Notes under the pieces: model-generated
What the model saw: only the letters and a program-made list of their open reading frames with translations
The model's database searches: none
What the model was told of the DNA's origin: nothing
Position numbers and translations under genes: made by a program
Shown here: positions 1 through 10,294 of the stretch, one piece after another
Numbering within the stretch: the stretch's first letter is position 1
How the letters are laid out: each line of letters starts with the position of its first letter
Assembly (NCBI GenBank): GCA_027579435.1
Contig: JANBPK010000838.1
Location: 1 to 52,172, forward strand
Length of the DNA: 52,172 nucleotides
Direction of reading: 5' to 3'
Source of the DNA: Candolleomyces eurysporus
Lineage: Eukaryota; Basidiomycota; Agaricomycetes; Agaricales; Psathyrellaceae

Positions 1-1064
1 TGAGTCAGCAACACCACCTCCGCCACACCCATCTCCAACACAGGCAGTGGCTCCTCCGAATCACCCGACAACGCTGATTGCGGCTGCTGCTGTGAATTCG
101 ACGCCGATAAGGGATGGCTGGTCGCAGGCGATAAGACCATTGAGCTCGTCGAAGGTCCCTCCGGTGACGGCGAAACATTAGAACTCGACGATGCCGAAGA
201 AGCTTTTGGTGGAGTAGGCATAGCGATAAGAACCGCCACCCTAACAGTAGGCGGCTTTTCCAACTCTCCCACCGAACCCTCGCCTTCCGCATTGCCAGCT
301 TCAGGATTAGCGCCCGGATTCAGAGCAGCATTTGTCGAGTTCGCGTTCGGGGGAAGGGGGCTGGTAGGCGATGACGTCGTCCTAAGAATATGCCTCACAC
401 CAGCCCCTATCCGATGCACAAATGAGGGCCTATTCCCGGTGACACCATTTGCGCTATCATTAGCATCCTCACTTGCTGACGAACCCACTCCTCCTCTACC
501 CCCGTTCACTCCCGAGTGCGCCGCAGGATGCACGAACGAAGCTGAAAACGGCTTGAGGCTCTCCCATTCCGCTCCGTCCAGTCCTCCAATGGAAGCCTTG
601 TCGCCTCCGTAAGAGTACGACGAGGCCAGGTCTCGACCACCTTTCTCGGTTCTATAAATACCACCGCCACCGAGATATGCTTCCCACATGACCGGCTTCT
701 TGGACAGGTCCACGCGCGGAGCTCGACCGGACGGCGGCACATTCGGTGGAACCCATGTCCCGTTTCGGATAGCTTCCTCCACCATTCGCCTGTGTCGTCG
801 TCGAAGGATGAACGACCTAACCACTATCGCTGCAGAAACCGATAGCAATAGGACGAGAGTTGCTAGGAAGGTGTAGACTGGAGACGGACGCCATGAGTTG
901 TTATTGGGAGGAAGAGTTGAGGTTGTTGCGGAGATTGGGGGTGTCACAGAGGTAGGGGTACGGTGAACAGTATGAGGTGATTCGTGAGGGTACCGCGTTG
1001 TCGTCGGCGAACCATGGGGAGTGGTAGTCGACGAGGTCGAGGGTCCAGAGGGTCCAGAGGACAT
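1..1064 (-). CDS. Single-pass membrane protein with Ser/Thr-rich ectodomain (3' end outside window)
   Basis: An uninterrupted minus-strand frame runs from an ATG at 1064 to the window edge (about 354 codons). The first 60 residues are rich in Ser, Thr and Pro. One hydrophobic segment at about residues 62-82 is followed by a basic stop-transfer patch (RRRHRR), which predicts an outside N-terminus and a long cytoplasmic tail. The tail contains WVPP, KPVMWEAYL and VAVLIAMPTP and is otherwise low complexity (Ser, Pro, Asn, Gly). I do not recognise a domain; the shape is common among uncharacterised Agaricomycete plasma-membrane proteins. A second Ser/Gly/Asn-rich stretch opens with an ATG at 1446 upstream and could be a 5' exon, but I found no acceptor AG that joins it to this frame, so 1064 is the working start. 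Function unknown. Confidence 0.6.
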   Translation of the reverse strand, partial: MSSGPSGPSTSSTTTPHGSPTTTRYPHESPHTVHRTPTSVTPPISATTSTLPPNNNSWRPSPVYTFLATLVLLLSVSAAIVVRSFILRRRHRRMVEEAIRNGTWVPPNVPPSGRAPRVDLSKKPVMWEAYLGGGGIYRTEKGGRDLASSYSYGGDKASIGGLDGAEWESLKPFSASFVHPAAHSGVNGGRGGVGSSASEDANDSANGVTGNRPSFVHRIGAGVRHILRTTSSPTSPLPPNANSTNAALNPGANPEAGNAEGEGSVGELEKPPTVRVAVLIAMPTPPKASSASSSSNVSPSPEGPSTSSMVLSPATSHPLSASNSQQQPQSALSGDSEEPLPVLEMGVAEVVLLT

Positions 1065-1203
1065 GGGGGATTCATTGGTGGTGGGGGATCACCGGTAGAA
1101 TGGAAAGACAAAAAGATGCGGTGAGAGATCGTAGATAAATAGGAAGACAGAATAGAAGCACCGTTAGCCAGTTGATCGAAAAATGAATTGAGGAATTTGA
1201 CAC

Positions 1204-1446
1204 ACGGTAAAGTGCTGCACTCGAAGCAATCCCACTACCACCATTATTACCATTACCATTACCAAAGCCTCCTCCCCCATTTCCACCGTTGTTGCCGTTG
1301 CCTGGGCTAGGGGTAGGGGCGAAGGTAGGGAACGGTGCAATATCGGTGGTACTTATTGCACTATTTGATAGAGTGATCGTTGGGCTTGAGGAGCTCGTCG
1401 ACGAAAGCACCCCTGTGGTCGAGCTTGAAGATGATGTAGAAGACAT
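1204..1446 (-). other. Possible 5' exon of the membrane protein gene
   Basis: A minus-strand frame starting at ATG 1446 encodes Ser/Thr repeats and then a Gly/Asn-rich tract, the composition expected of a secreted or cell-surface N-terminus. A GTGTGT donor-like site follows near 1206 and a CTAAC branch-like motif lies downstream. No AG occurs between that motif and ATG 1064, and the intervening frame carries stops. It may be a separate upstream ORF, a 5' exon joined by an unseen splice, or chance. Confidence 0.3.
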
Positions 1447-2923
1447 ACTTGCGCTCTATTGGACTCGAGACAAGGGGCCTGGCGGGTGGGCGGGCGGAAT
1501 GAGAGCGGGAAGGAAGTCAAGTGTGGTGATTGTACACTATAAAGATGTCGAAGCACAGGACTCGGGTGGTAGTTACTTCGTAGCGTAGGTGACAAAGCAA
1601 GCGCAGTTTGTTCTTCGTCCTTGGCTGGGGTACAAACAGGGTAAGCATCAGTGTTGGATGGATATGTTACACATACCTGTGCACTGCCCGGATGGCTGTA
1701 TACAGGAATTAAGTGGATCCCGAATTTAAGAGGCTAATATACAACAATAAGAAGCCGGATAGCAAGATGCTGAAAGCCAGAACGGGTCAATCCTACCTCC
1801 GCAGACAAGAAGCTGTATAATGGCCTATTAATTTAATCAGCGTCCTGCTGCCCCCCACTGAAAAACACCAGGCAGATGCTTCTGCAGTCCTTCAGCAAGA
1901 GTGAGCCTTGAGGCGAATTCCCTGTGCGACGACGAGCTACCAGGAAACGGCGACAGGTAGAACAGAGGCTGTGAGTACAAGAAGCCCCAATGATCGGGTG
2001 ATGTACTTTTGTTATACTCACAGGTGGACTTGCCCGCCTCCAATGCGCTAGCGATTTTGGGGTTGCGGAGAGGAGCCTTCAGGATCGCTGGAAGGCGACC
2101 TCCAAGGGCATAGATGGTGGTTGAGAGCGAAGGTAGTCAAGCAGAATCCAGGAGACAATGAGTGGTTCTGGGGATGAAACGGTTTCCCACGGTGTATCAG
2201 TGCGGATGACGAAATTTCCTGACGTCGCGTGGGATAGACATGCCGCCTTAAAAATAGTCTTTGCCCCTAAGATGAAGCCAAGCATGAAATGCAGCGTAGC
2301 CAGGCATGGCGCCAAGAGGATTGCCACATCCTGGTACCAGAGTTGACCACTCAACGGAACACGAACGTGGAGCCCGTGAGGCTTGAGTTTTCTTCATTCC
2401 CCGAGTCGGAATGAGCCAAAGGTACTCGGCACCTGGCTGAATAACGATAACGACACTAGAAGCAGGCTCAGAACATTAAGAGAGACCCGTCGGCTTTGTG
2501 AACTCTGCCGTGCTTCATCTCATAATCCCAGACGGGTACGAAGGATATTCGCCAGTAGAGGTTTGTGAGTGAAATATGACTTTCAAAGCTTTCAGAGTTT
2601 CAAGCCAAAAGAAACACTAACAGCTAACTACTGGACCTCCGTGGATCACCGACCTAACGGCTGCGACTCGGCACTTCGCCAAAACGACAATCTGGGTGAG
2701 AAGAGCAGGTCTACAGCCCTCGGAAAACGTGGAACCTTCATGGATCATGATATTTGGCACGACATGAGACGGTTGAGAGCGGAGCCTCAACGTCATGCGT
2801 ATAATTTCGCGACGCGACGCGCTTGTTTGGACCCAAGGCTGCTGACAAATCCAACAAAGTTTTGCACGCCCGCTTTCGGTGCCCCGTCATCGTCATCGAC
2901 GACGAGGACAGCACCGACCAACC
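1447..2923. other. Intergenic, no supported gene
   Basis: Only short overlapping frames occur. The best is a minus-strand stretch at about 2079-2354 with a hydrophobic run (APCLATLHFMLGFILGA), but it lacks an ATG near its start, has no convincing splice partners and shows no recognisable domain. The segment probably holds the divergent upstream regions of the membrane protein gene (minus) and the bL31m gene (plus). Confidence 0.4.
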
Positions 2924-3367
2924 ATGAACACCGCTTGTCGACACCAGTCCCAGCGACTTGCCTCCCCCTTCGCTCAGCAATGCCGCCACGTATCCAACTC
3001 GCCCTATGGCCGCACACACGTCTGGAAACGCCGGGCACCCGTCCTGCCTAACCCGGTCGTACCCAAATTCCCTCAACGCGTTATCCGCTCTGACGGAACC
3101 TCGTTCACCCACTGGACGACATCCCCAAAATCACTCATTCGTCTCACAAGAGATACTACCAACAACCCGATGTATAACCCCGCTGCCGCGGNCGACCGTT
3201 CGGTAGAAGAAGAGAGCGGAACGACTGGACGTCTAGGACGGTTCAGTAGACGGTTCGAGGAGTTGGGGTCGAATTTCGATGATGTGCAGTGGATGGAGGA
3301 CGCTGCGGCTGCATCTGCACCCCCACCGAAGAAGGAAAAGCCGACCAAGCAGCAAAAGTCGAAGTGA
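2924..3367 (+). CDS. MRPL36: Mitochondrial large-subunit ribosomal protein bL31m
   Basis: A single-exon ORF of 147 codons. The core carries hallmarks of fungal bL31m: PKFPQRVIRSDGTSFTHW, then TTSPKSLIRLTRDTTNNPMY, then GRLGRFSRRFEELG. The protein is a structural part of the mitochondrial large ribosomal subunit, in the central protuberance region. The first ~30 residues are rich in Arg, Ser and Gln with no acidic residue, as in a matrix-targeting presequence. ATG 2924 is chosen because its context is good (ACCATGA) and it starts exactly at the presequence; the frame is open further upstream but that part reads as non-coding. The C-terminus is a lysine-rich tail. One ambiguous base (3192) sits in frame in a variable spot. 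Expected to be single copy and essential for mitochondrial translation. Confidence 0.88.
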   Translation: MNTACRHQSQRLASPFAQQCRHVSNSPYGRTHVWKRRAPVLPNPVVPKFPQRVIRSDGTSFTHWTTSPKSLIRLTRDTTNNPMYNPAAAXDRSVEEESGTTGRLGRFSRRFEELGSNFDDVQWMEDAAAASAPPPKKEKPTKQQKSK

Positions 3368-3691
3368 TCACTCAGTTGCAGGGTTTGGTACGTTCCACTA
3401 TTGCAGGGCAGTTCTATCCAGAAGCTGACGGCCATGTTTAGCGACGCAGCGGGTTCCTTTATTCATTACCCCTTCATTCTTTACGTGTCAAGATAGATAC
3501 TACCCTAATTCAATTGTTTTGTCGAGAACTCAGCGAAGACCCGTCCGACACAAGTTACACACTCCGCGGCAGTATATTCATACTCAGGGAGCACCTGAAT
3601 GTATTCAACATGCTGCCTCGGTCATCAAGATTGTCTATACCAAATCTCCTAATCTCGACTACACTTCCCTGAGCTTCGCTGAGTGACAAGT

Positions 3692-3958
3692 ATGCGCAGA
3701 ATTTACATCACCGGAGCCCGACAGGGTTTGTTTGCGCGGTGTGACATCAACGGTCATGTCGGTGACCTTTGTAAGTTCGTCTCCGATCCACTAGCTGAGC
3801 AGGATGCTGATATCGTCTGGGCATTTTTAGCTCGACATCAGGAGAAGCTCCCATCGTCAGCGCATGCACCAATTTTAGCCTGGCATGAGATCGCTCAGGG
3901 AGGACGTTTCTATGTAATTGATACTGCAGCCTCCATGTCCTTCTTTGCGCCTAACTGA
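3692..3958 (+). CDS. Small uncharacterised ORF (88 aa)
   Basis: An ATG-initiated frame of 88 codons, 325 bp downstream of the bL31m stop. The predicted peptide (starts MRRIYITGARQGLFARC) has mixed composition without a membrane segment, signal peptide or motif I recognise. It could be an exon of a larger spliced gene, part of the bL31m 3' flank, or a chance ORF. No homologous family comes to mind. Confidence 0.2.
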   Translation: MRRIYITGARQGLFARCDINGHVGDLCKFVSDPLAEQDADIVWAFLARHQEKLPSSAHAPILAWHEIAQGGRFYVIDTAASMSFFAPN

Positions 3959-4199
3959 CTACGCTGTGAAGATACATGGGCGCCGAGGGTAGGGCGCAGT
4001 ACCCGGTAAGTTTTGTCAAAGGAATCACGGTGCGTATGTTCGGCATAACCTATTTTTAGAACAGGCCTCTGATCGCTGATCAATAATATTAAGACAGAAC
4101 GGGTGGGAAAAATCCTTATTTACATAAGCATCGGAGCTCGGAGCGCAGGGCGCGTTGCTTAGGTCATCAAACTCCGGCATCATCAGTTTGCCTTTGCCA

Positions 4200-5890
4200 T
4201 TGTCGCGATGCACAGAGCCTGGCCACAGGGCTGGAGTTATAATTCATGGTTTATGAGTTGCTGTTGGGTCAACCCTGGGCATATGAGAATTTTGGAAAGC
4301 TATGCCTGTGATAACAGGATGCATTATAATGTGTCTTTGGGCCAATATTAAGATATGTGAAAGAACTTGAACATTTAATTTTGACCCCATGTGCCTTTTC
4401 ACAACAGAATTCTGGGAGGTGACTTATAGAAAGTTGAATAGTTTTTTAACCTTCAACTTTAGTGCTTTCAGTACCTCCAACCCCATCCATTAAATATTTG
4501 GCAGAGTATTTCACTTAACTATTGTGCACAAGAACTCAAACATTCACTACAGTCAACACTGCCCTAATCCATACCCAGGATGAAACATAGCCCCCAAAAG
4601 CATAGAATAGGTCCTTTCTTGAGTTGCAGGAAATTTGATAATATATGACATTAACCTGATACTGCATAACATATAAGTTCAAGCACCAAAAAGGCATGGC
4701 TGTTATAGCTGTTCAACAGCAAGGGATTACTCAGCAAAGGCTGCATGATAACTGGAACCAGCTAAAGTGAAAGGTTAATGTAAAACTTATTATTGAATCT
4801 TTCTCTGTGTATACAGCCTGAACTATGACTGATTACTTTGAGGAGCTTACCGATCTCACATAGCACTTAATAGTGTTTTGGGATCATTGAATGATACTCA
4901 AGCAGCATTTACAGTGGTGGTAAATTTTTGTGAACCCTCCCAAAGACCTGTGTGGGCTTCATGGTAAGTATTCTCCAGGTATTTAGCTCAAAAGGCACAC
5001 AATGGCAACACACAGAATGGACATGTGAGAAAGACATCCTGAATGGAGCAGCAGAGCTTAATTGTAGTTTAGACAGATGTTTATACAAGTTAAATGAAGG
5101 ATGGGTGATCAAGGAGTAACAGAGGTGTCATCCTTCTGCCCCCCACAGCACACGCATGGATTGCATGTGGATGCATGGCTATGGTCTTGCTCTCTCTTCA
5201 GAATCACAAAGTGTGGGTTATCTCAAGCCATTGGTTCATTACCTGCTACAACCACTCTAAGCCCCTCATATGAGTCAAAATGCCTTGCAAGATACCCTCC
5301 AGTAAGGTGCACCCTGGAGGCTTTCCTAAGAGGTTTGCATTAATGTAGTGTTGACCATAATCTCATATGCCTACCCATACATTAGGTGGGATGGCAACCA
5401 CAAATCAAATTGTGAACTACAAAATTTGCCCCAGTGGGCTAGATGTCTTCCTGACGTGCTTGCCTTGCATAATCACTGGCATGACTGTCAAGATTCAACC
5501 ATCAGAACCCCAAATCATCTTTCAATTTGCCTGTCTCCAATTTCCAAGTTGTATAGTGACTATCAACAATTCAATCAGTGAAGCATATTGGTTTGGACTC
5601 AAGAACTCCCATCTTCACACATGATCAATTCTATGTTGCTGTTTCTCAGGCAGTCTTACTTCAAAAGATTAAAATTACAACTTGCCCAATTAATAATTAT
5701 AATTGTCAACCACTGACTACCAAGAACTAGAAGCTCTATCATAGATTGATATTATTTGCTCATAGCCTGGGTAATTGTGCAAATTTTCCAACAAATTGGA
5801 GGTACACCAACACTGTTATTTTTTATGCTGGGATAAAAACTTGCATGTGCCGTGCCGTAGGCACGGGTTATCACGCTTGTCATCACTAAA
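4200..5890 (+). mobile_element. AT-rich decayed Helitron-like fragment
   Basis: Base composition drops sharply to AT-rich and no ORF longer than ~85 codons survives. A stretch of about 130 bp at 4955-5085 resembles 31045-31175 inside the Helitron relic further right: both start at GGCTTCATGG, share a GCTC(C/A)AAAGG...ACAATGGC block and end at GAGCAGCAGAGCTTA. The AT-rich block ends close to a GC-rich hairpin at 5850-5866, the kind of structure found at Helitron 3' ends. I see no helicase or Rep coding here, so it is at best a non-autonomous or truncated copy. The left boundary is a guess from composition. Confidence 0.4.
5850..5866 (+). repeat. GC-rich hairpin, candidate Helitron 3' end
   Basis: A perfect 7-bp stem (CCGTGCC / GGCACGG) with a GTA loop lies at the right edge of the AT-rich block. 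Eight bases after the stem comes GCTTGTC, the same heptamer at the same distance as after the hairpin at 32342-32358. The terminal CTRR of a canonical Helitron is not clear. Confidence 0.4.
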
Positions 5891-6260
5891 ATATATGGGT
5901 GGGCGGAGTCTGCCGGACCATCCAACTCGTCGTTTGCAGCATTCTCGAGTTTCCAGATGCGCACATGGTCTCTTTACGATCCTTGAATGCTTGCTCAATC
6001 TTATTTAACAGATTAGGTTCATGTTACACTCGGTTCAGAGGCCAAAGTTAGGGTAGAGGTCTCCACGTCTTATTGAACCACTTTTCCAACGGGATGTTAT
6101 CAATACCGATGGAATCCCTTAGAACAGTCACCTTATTTGCCGACTGCCACATGATGGCCGTGGACTAGACTTGAGGCAGGTCGTTCAACCCATCGACGAC
6201 CAATTCCATTGTCCTGTTACCTTCGTGGAGCACGTACTTGGCTTCAACATCGCTTATCCT

Positions 6261-7994
6261 ATGACCCAAGAGGTAGCCCAGGACACGATTACTGAAGAGA
6301 CCGGGAACATCATGCAGGGTTCGAGGCAGGGGGAGGACAGTGCTACAACGTCGGTCGACCACTCGAAGGCCACCGTGGACCTAGGAAGCTTGGGGTGGGA
6401 GCAAGATTTGGAAGGGCTAAGGGCCAAGATTTCGACCCGATTGAAGGCTTGGGAGGATTCTCAGAAGGTACGTCAACTTCTAGCCGTTTATATCTTAAGC
6501 TTACCATCCTCTCTGCAGTCCTCGATTGAGAAGCAACTTGAATCTTTCAAAGCGCAGCAAGAACTTCAGATCCTGGAAAGTATCCGGTCTGAAGCGCTCG
6601 ATACTCGGACCCGGCTCGATAACCAAGCCGCAGAATTGAAAAACGCTCTGGATATCTGTCGGAGGGATTGGGACGAGTTGTTCAGGGAATGCCAGACTCT
6701 CCGAGCTCGCGAGCGCCAACTGACCGACGAACTGAGTGAGGCTCGGTTGGCGCTAACCCGTCAAACACTGGACCACCAGGCAGACAAGGTCGAGCTCCTG
6801 GAAGAGTTGAACGCGGCCAAATCCGCCCTCCAGCTACATCAGATCAAAGTCTTAGAGGAGAAGAATGCTGCGAAGCCTGCTCAGGTCAAGCCGTCAGAAG
6901 AACCGAGCACCACGAGGACTGGCCTGGCGGAGACGACAGCCGGGGCGAACGTCGCGAAGATGAAGAAATTTGAGAATGACGAATTCGATAGCCTAGAGAA
7001 TGTATCCGATGGAGAGGCCCACACAGAGGAGACAGCTTCTCAGGAGGAGTTGAGGGTGCAGGAATTAGGACGCATAGGTCCAATTGACGAAGGGCCACCA
7101 GAAGTTGTCGTCCCACAGCGTCCTCAGGCAGGGGCTATCGAGCCTCTCCAAAAGCGACAACGAAGATGGCAATCGTTGACATGGACGAAGGAAGAAATCT
7201 ACAATATCGAAGGTCCTTGCAGTGCGTATCAGCTGGCTGGGGGAATGTTCAGTAAGACGGACAAAGAGGGAAACATGCTCATCTTGCAGCTCCCAACTTC
7301 CAGAGCCCCCGTATACCGGGCCATCACCCACTGCAACCTTAACACGAAGATTTTTGGGTTTGCCTCTGATGCAAGCCAGGAGCTTCTCGTGTCTTTTGGT
7401 TACGATAGTCGGCGAGTCCTTTCGATTTATCCCAATGCATTGTCTGTCAAGCTTACCGGGTGATGATCATGACAGGTGGGTATGGATTGCGATGTGCTCG
7501 CCAACCGGTTCCAAACCCGCACCACACCCACAGGCTACCAGACGGGTACTCCAGGTTAAAAGAGGGAAGTATATCGATCCTGGTCGAGGCTATCAAGTAG
7601 ATGCTGCTACATACAATCCAAAGGATTATACACTCAAAATCGCCGGAGACTTCGTCGGAATGCTAATTTGTAGCCCGGAGCAGTTCTTGTCACGACTGCT
7701 GGTATGGAACTGGAAGATTGGTACGCTTATTGGAGTACGTGTCGCGTCATCCCATTGCTACATTCTCTCATCATTTTGCAGGACACGCTGGAGACCCGGG
7801 GCCACTCGTTCGGCGCCTACGAGTTCTCGTTCGTCTCACCGACGTTGTTCCATGTGACAAGGCTCGCCAATGGGGTTGGAAGCATTGATCTTTACTCTAT
7901 CAATACACCAAGTATTACCCCAGCAGGATTCACACATCTTGCTTCACTACTCCTTCCTCCTGTCCCAGGGCATTCAGCAGCATGTCAAATATGA
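6261..7994 (+). CDS. Coiled-coil protein with F-box-protein-like C-terminal region
   Basis: The frame is open from before 6261; the first ATG is at 6261 but a further 5' exon is possible (AG at 6178-6179). A 51-nt in-frame intron is likely at 6468-6518 (GTACGT...CTGCAG). Residues from about 80 to 230 form a long heptad-type coiled coil rich in Glu, Leu, Ala and Gln, followed by an acidic linker. From about 7150 the protein reads like the C-terminal half of Agaricomycete F-box proteins: a WQSLTW...YQLAGGMF block, KIFGFASDASQELLVSFG, SKPAPHPQA, LLVWNWKIGTLI and FSFVSPTLFHVT. An intron near 7440-7480 is needed to join two frames, and another is clear (GTACGT at about 7735 to CAG before 7782). 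No F-box motif is seen at the N-terminus. It may be a real fusion, an F-box gene missing its F-box, or two adjacent gene remnants. Confidence 0.5.
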
Positions 7995-8039
7995 CATGAC
8001 ACAGCTGGGTTGGCATTAGATCAAGCATTATGTCCAATT

Positions 8040-8092
8040 TTGGCCCAGCTGGGACGGGTAAGGTCTCAAAATGCATGTCCCAGCTGGGCCAA
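8040..8092. repeat. Perfect 16-bp inverted repeat with 21-nt loop
   Basis: TTGGCCCAGCTGGGAC at 8040-8055 is exactly mirrored by GTCCCAGCTGGGCCAA at 8077-8092. Each arm contains the palindrome CCCAGCTGGG, and a related CAGCTGGGTTGG lies just upstream (near 8003). It follows the F-box-like gene by ~45 bp and precedes the minisatellite. It could be a 3' processing structure or a transposon end. Confidence 0.7.
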
Positions 8093-8158
8093 GCAACACC
8101 AGTCACATATTAAATGACTCCAGCGGGGCGGGACGTAGCTACCAGTTGCTCATGACAA

Positions 8159-8744
8159 TAGGAATCTCGGGAGTATTCTTGGACATTGGTACATATATGT
8201 ACATCTTGAATAATAATGGTTGGGCAGGCCATCATGGGAATCTCGGGCAGCTTTTCGACATCCAAACATACTTCCTTGAATTCCAGAGGTCCTAGAGGAA
8301 TCTCAGGCTACTTATTGGCATTCATATGTACTTCTTAATACCAGCAGTCAGGCAAGGGCATGACAGGGATCTCGGGCTAATGTTGGAACATCGAACAGCA
8401 GTCTGGGCATAGGAGTCTTGGGCCAACTTTGACATCCAGTACGTACTTTTCAAATAACAGGCACTCGAGGCAGGGACACCATAGGAATCTCGGGCCAACT
8501 TTAACATCCTGTATGTACTTTTCAAATAACGGGCAGTCGAGGTAGGAATTTGGGGTCAACTTTGACATCCAGTATGTACTTTTCAAATAACGGCACTGGT
8601 GGGGGCAGAGGCACAATAGGAATCTCGGGCCAACTTCGACATCCNCNCGTACTTTTCAAATAATGGGCGGTCAAGGTGGGGGCACCGTAGGAATCTCAGG
8701 CCAATTTTGACATCCACACGTAATTCTCGACTCACAACAGTCCA
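8159..8744. repeat. Minisatellite, about nine imperfect units of 46-77 bp
   Basis: Units begin with GGAATCTCGGGC (or close variants) at about 8159, 8237, 8299, 8368, 8411, 8485, 8546, 8620 and 8691. The standard unit continues as CAACTTTGACATCC, then a GTACTTTTCAAATAA block and a G-rich tail that varies in length. The last five units are most alike, and the left units are degenerate, suggesting growth from the right. Two ambiguous bases fall in the eighth unit. The array ends about 50 bp before the dioxygenase start codon, so it may cover its promoter. Confidence 0.85.
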
Positions 8745-8793
8745 GCATAGGCATACAGGTTGATCGGGAAGCACCTTGAACCGATGACAAGGA

Positions 8794-10272
8794 ATGGCCT
8801 CGTGGCAAATGGGTACCAACAAAATGGACCACACTCGAGGCCTCCCATCCCGCTTCATTTTTTATCAACCAAAGCAGATGTCAACCGAGAACAAAGACGT
8901 TCCGCCAGGTCTGAGGTTCCTGAAGCTATGTGCCCGCTACACGCAGGATCTGCTTCGGGAACGTACGACTCAAGGGGGGCCTGTGCCACGCAACCGACAC
9001 ATCACAATAGATGTCAAGATAGAGCTAGAAACACTCGTCGAGGTTTTAATGACCGCATGGAAAAACCCAGGTGAGCGCATCCAAACGGTCATGTTCACAT
9101 TGTTACTCACTCGTGCAAAAAATCCCTCAGTCGTTATTGAAAACAGCTTTGAGGAGCTTGTCCAGGCCTCCATGGCCAAGAATGGGGGAAAGAGCAGGGA
9201 CGAACAGCTCCAGGATGCCTGGCAGCCTCCCTTTACCACCCGACCTGATGGATCGAGGGTTCTGGTGTCTCGGCCGACTGTGTTCATGGATAACAAAGGC
9301 GTCGTGTTTGCCTGGTATCTTCCCGGCATCTTCACGTCCCGGCGATCAGTGAGTGTCCCAATCCCTGTGCCACATTCTTTCTGGACGCAGAAATTATTCG
9401 TAGGAACTCGTCTTTGAGCATGTGAGACGAGCGGCCTGTGAAACAAAAAGCGTTCTAAGCGTCACTAAGGCCAGCAGCGAAAACTGGAGGAATAGCGCCG
9501 ACGCTTTTGCTAACCCGACCCGATGTCAGATACCCCCTGGTCAAGCGAATTTCAGCGCATGCTGGTATGCCCAGGGGCACGGGGTGAGTGAAGTTACTAT
9601 TTTTAAATGATATACGGAGCTCATTGACAGCTTGCTGTCACATAGCCGCCCAGCCATCTACCTGGCCCCTCAAGTACGCTTAACCCGAAGGCAGGGCACA
9701 ACGGAGGACCCGAGCTGCTCGAAGATTTGATGGAGACAAACGTGATCATCGGGGTGCTCCTCTCCCTCATTCATCCGTCACTGTTTGACATGCAGTTCCA
9801 AGTTCTACTGGAGGTGTACCGCAAGCTACACTCGCAACGATGCCCTGTCACTAATCCCGAGCTGACCGAGGCAGTGTTTGAACACTGGTCAACGCCTTTC
9901 AGCGGGTTTGCCATCATTGCTAATCGAGAGACACCCTTACACCGAGATACGCAAGGTGGGAGGACCATGCTTGATATCCTTTCAGTACTCGGAGATCATT
10001 CGGGTGGGAGGCTCGAGATACCCCTGTTGAACGCCCGATTCGTCTACAACCCGAAGACAGCATTTGTCCTGCCTGGCTACTTGATGCAACATGGTGCCAG
10101 CCGAACAGAAGGGGAAAGGGTATGCATTGCCAGCTACATGCGGCCGACGGTGGGAGAGGGAATACTTAAGGGTGGATACGAAGCGTTGGGACCCCCAACC
10201 ACCGATGACCTCATGGAGTCTTTTGGGTTGATGTTGCCAGAAGAGCCTGCGGCAGATATTTGGGCAAAGTAG
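8794..10272 (+). CDS. TET/JBP-like 2-oxoglutarate/Fe(II) dioxygenase
   Basis: Four exons (8794-9070, 9131-9348, 9404-9583, 9646-10272) give 433 residues; introns of 60, 55 and 62 nt have GTGAG donors and AG acceptors and all phases agree. The C-terminal exon holds the double-stranded beta-helix core: IANRETPLHRD supplies the H324-x-D326 iron ligands, MQHGAS the distal His374, and GERVCIASYMRP Arg383, which fits 2-oxoglutarate binding. The upstream WYLPGIF and PGQANFSACWYAQGHG blocks also fit the fungal 2OGFeDO TET/JBP oxygenase family, which oxidises methylated bases in DNA and is expanded in Agaricomycetes, often near KDZ transposons. The substrate here is inferred, not shown. No CXXC or other DNA-reading domain is present. 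An alternative start is ATG 8878. The 60-nt first intron is open in frame, so retention is possible. Confidence 0.72.
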
Positions 10273-10294
10273 CTCAATTATCATTAGATACTAT

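Noticed and set aside
2569..3051. 160-codon plus frame upstream of and overlapping bL31m
   Set aside because: Starts with GTG, overlaps the conserved bL31m coding frame and shows no domain; a shadow.
8159..8744. Regular repeats with unique tails, CRISPR-like at first sight
   Set aside because: Units differ in length and sequence, the conserved part is most of the unit, and the setting is a eukaryotic nuclear genome; it is a minisatellite.
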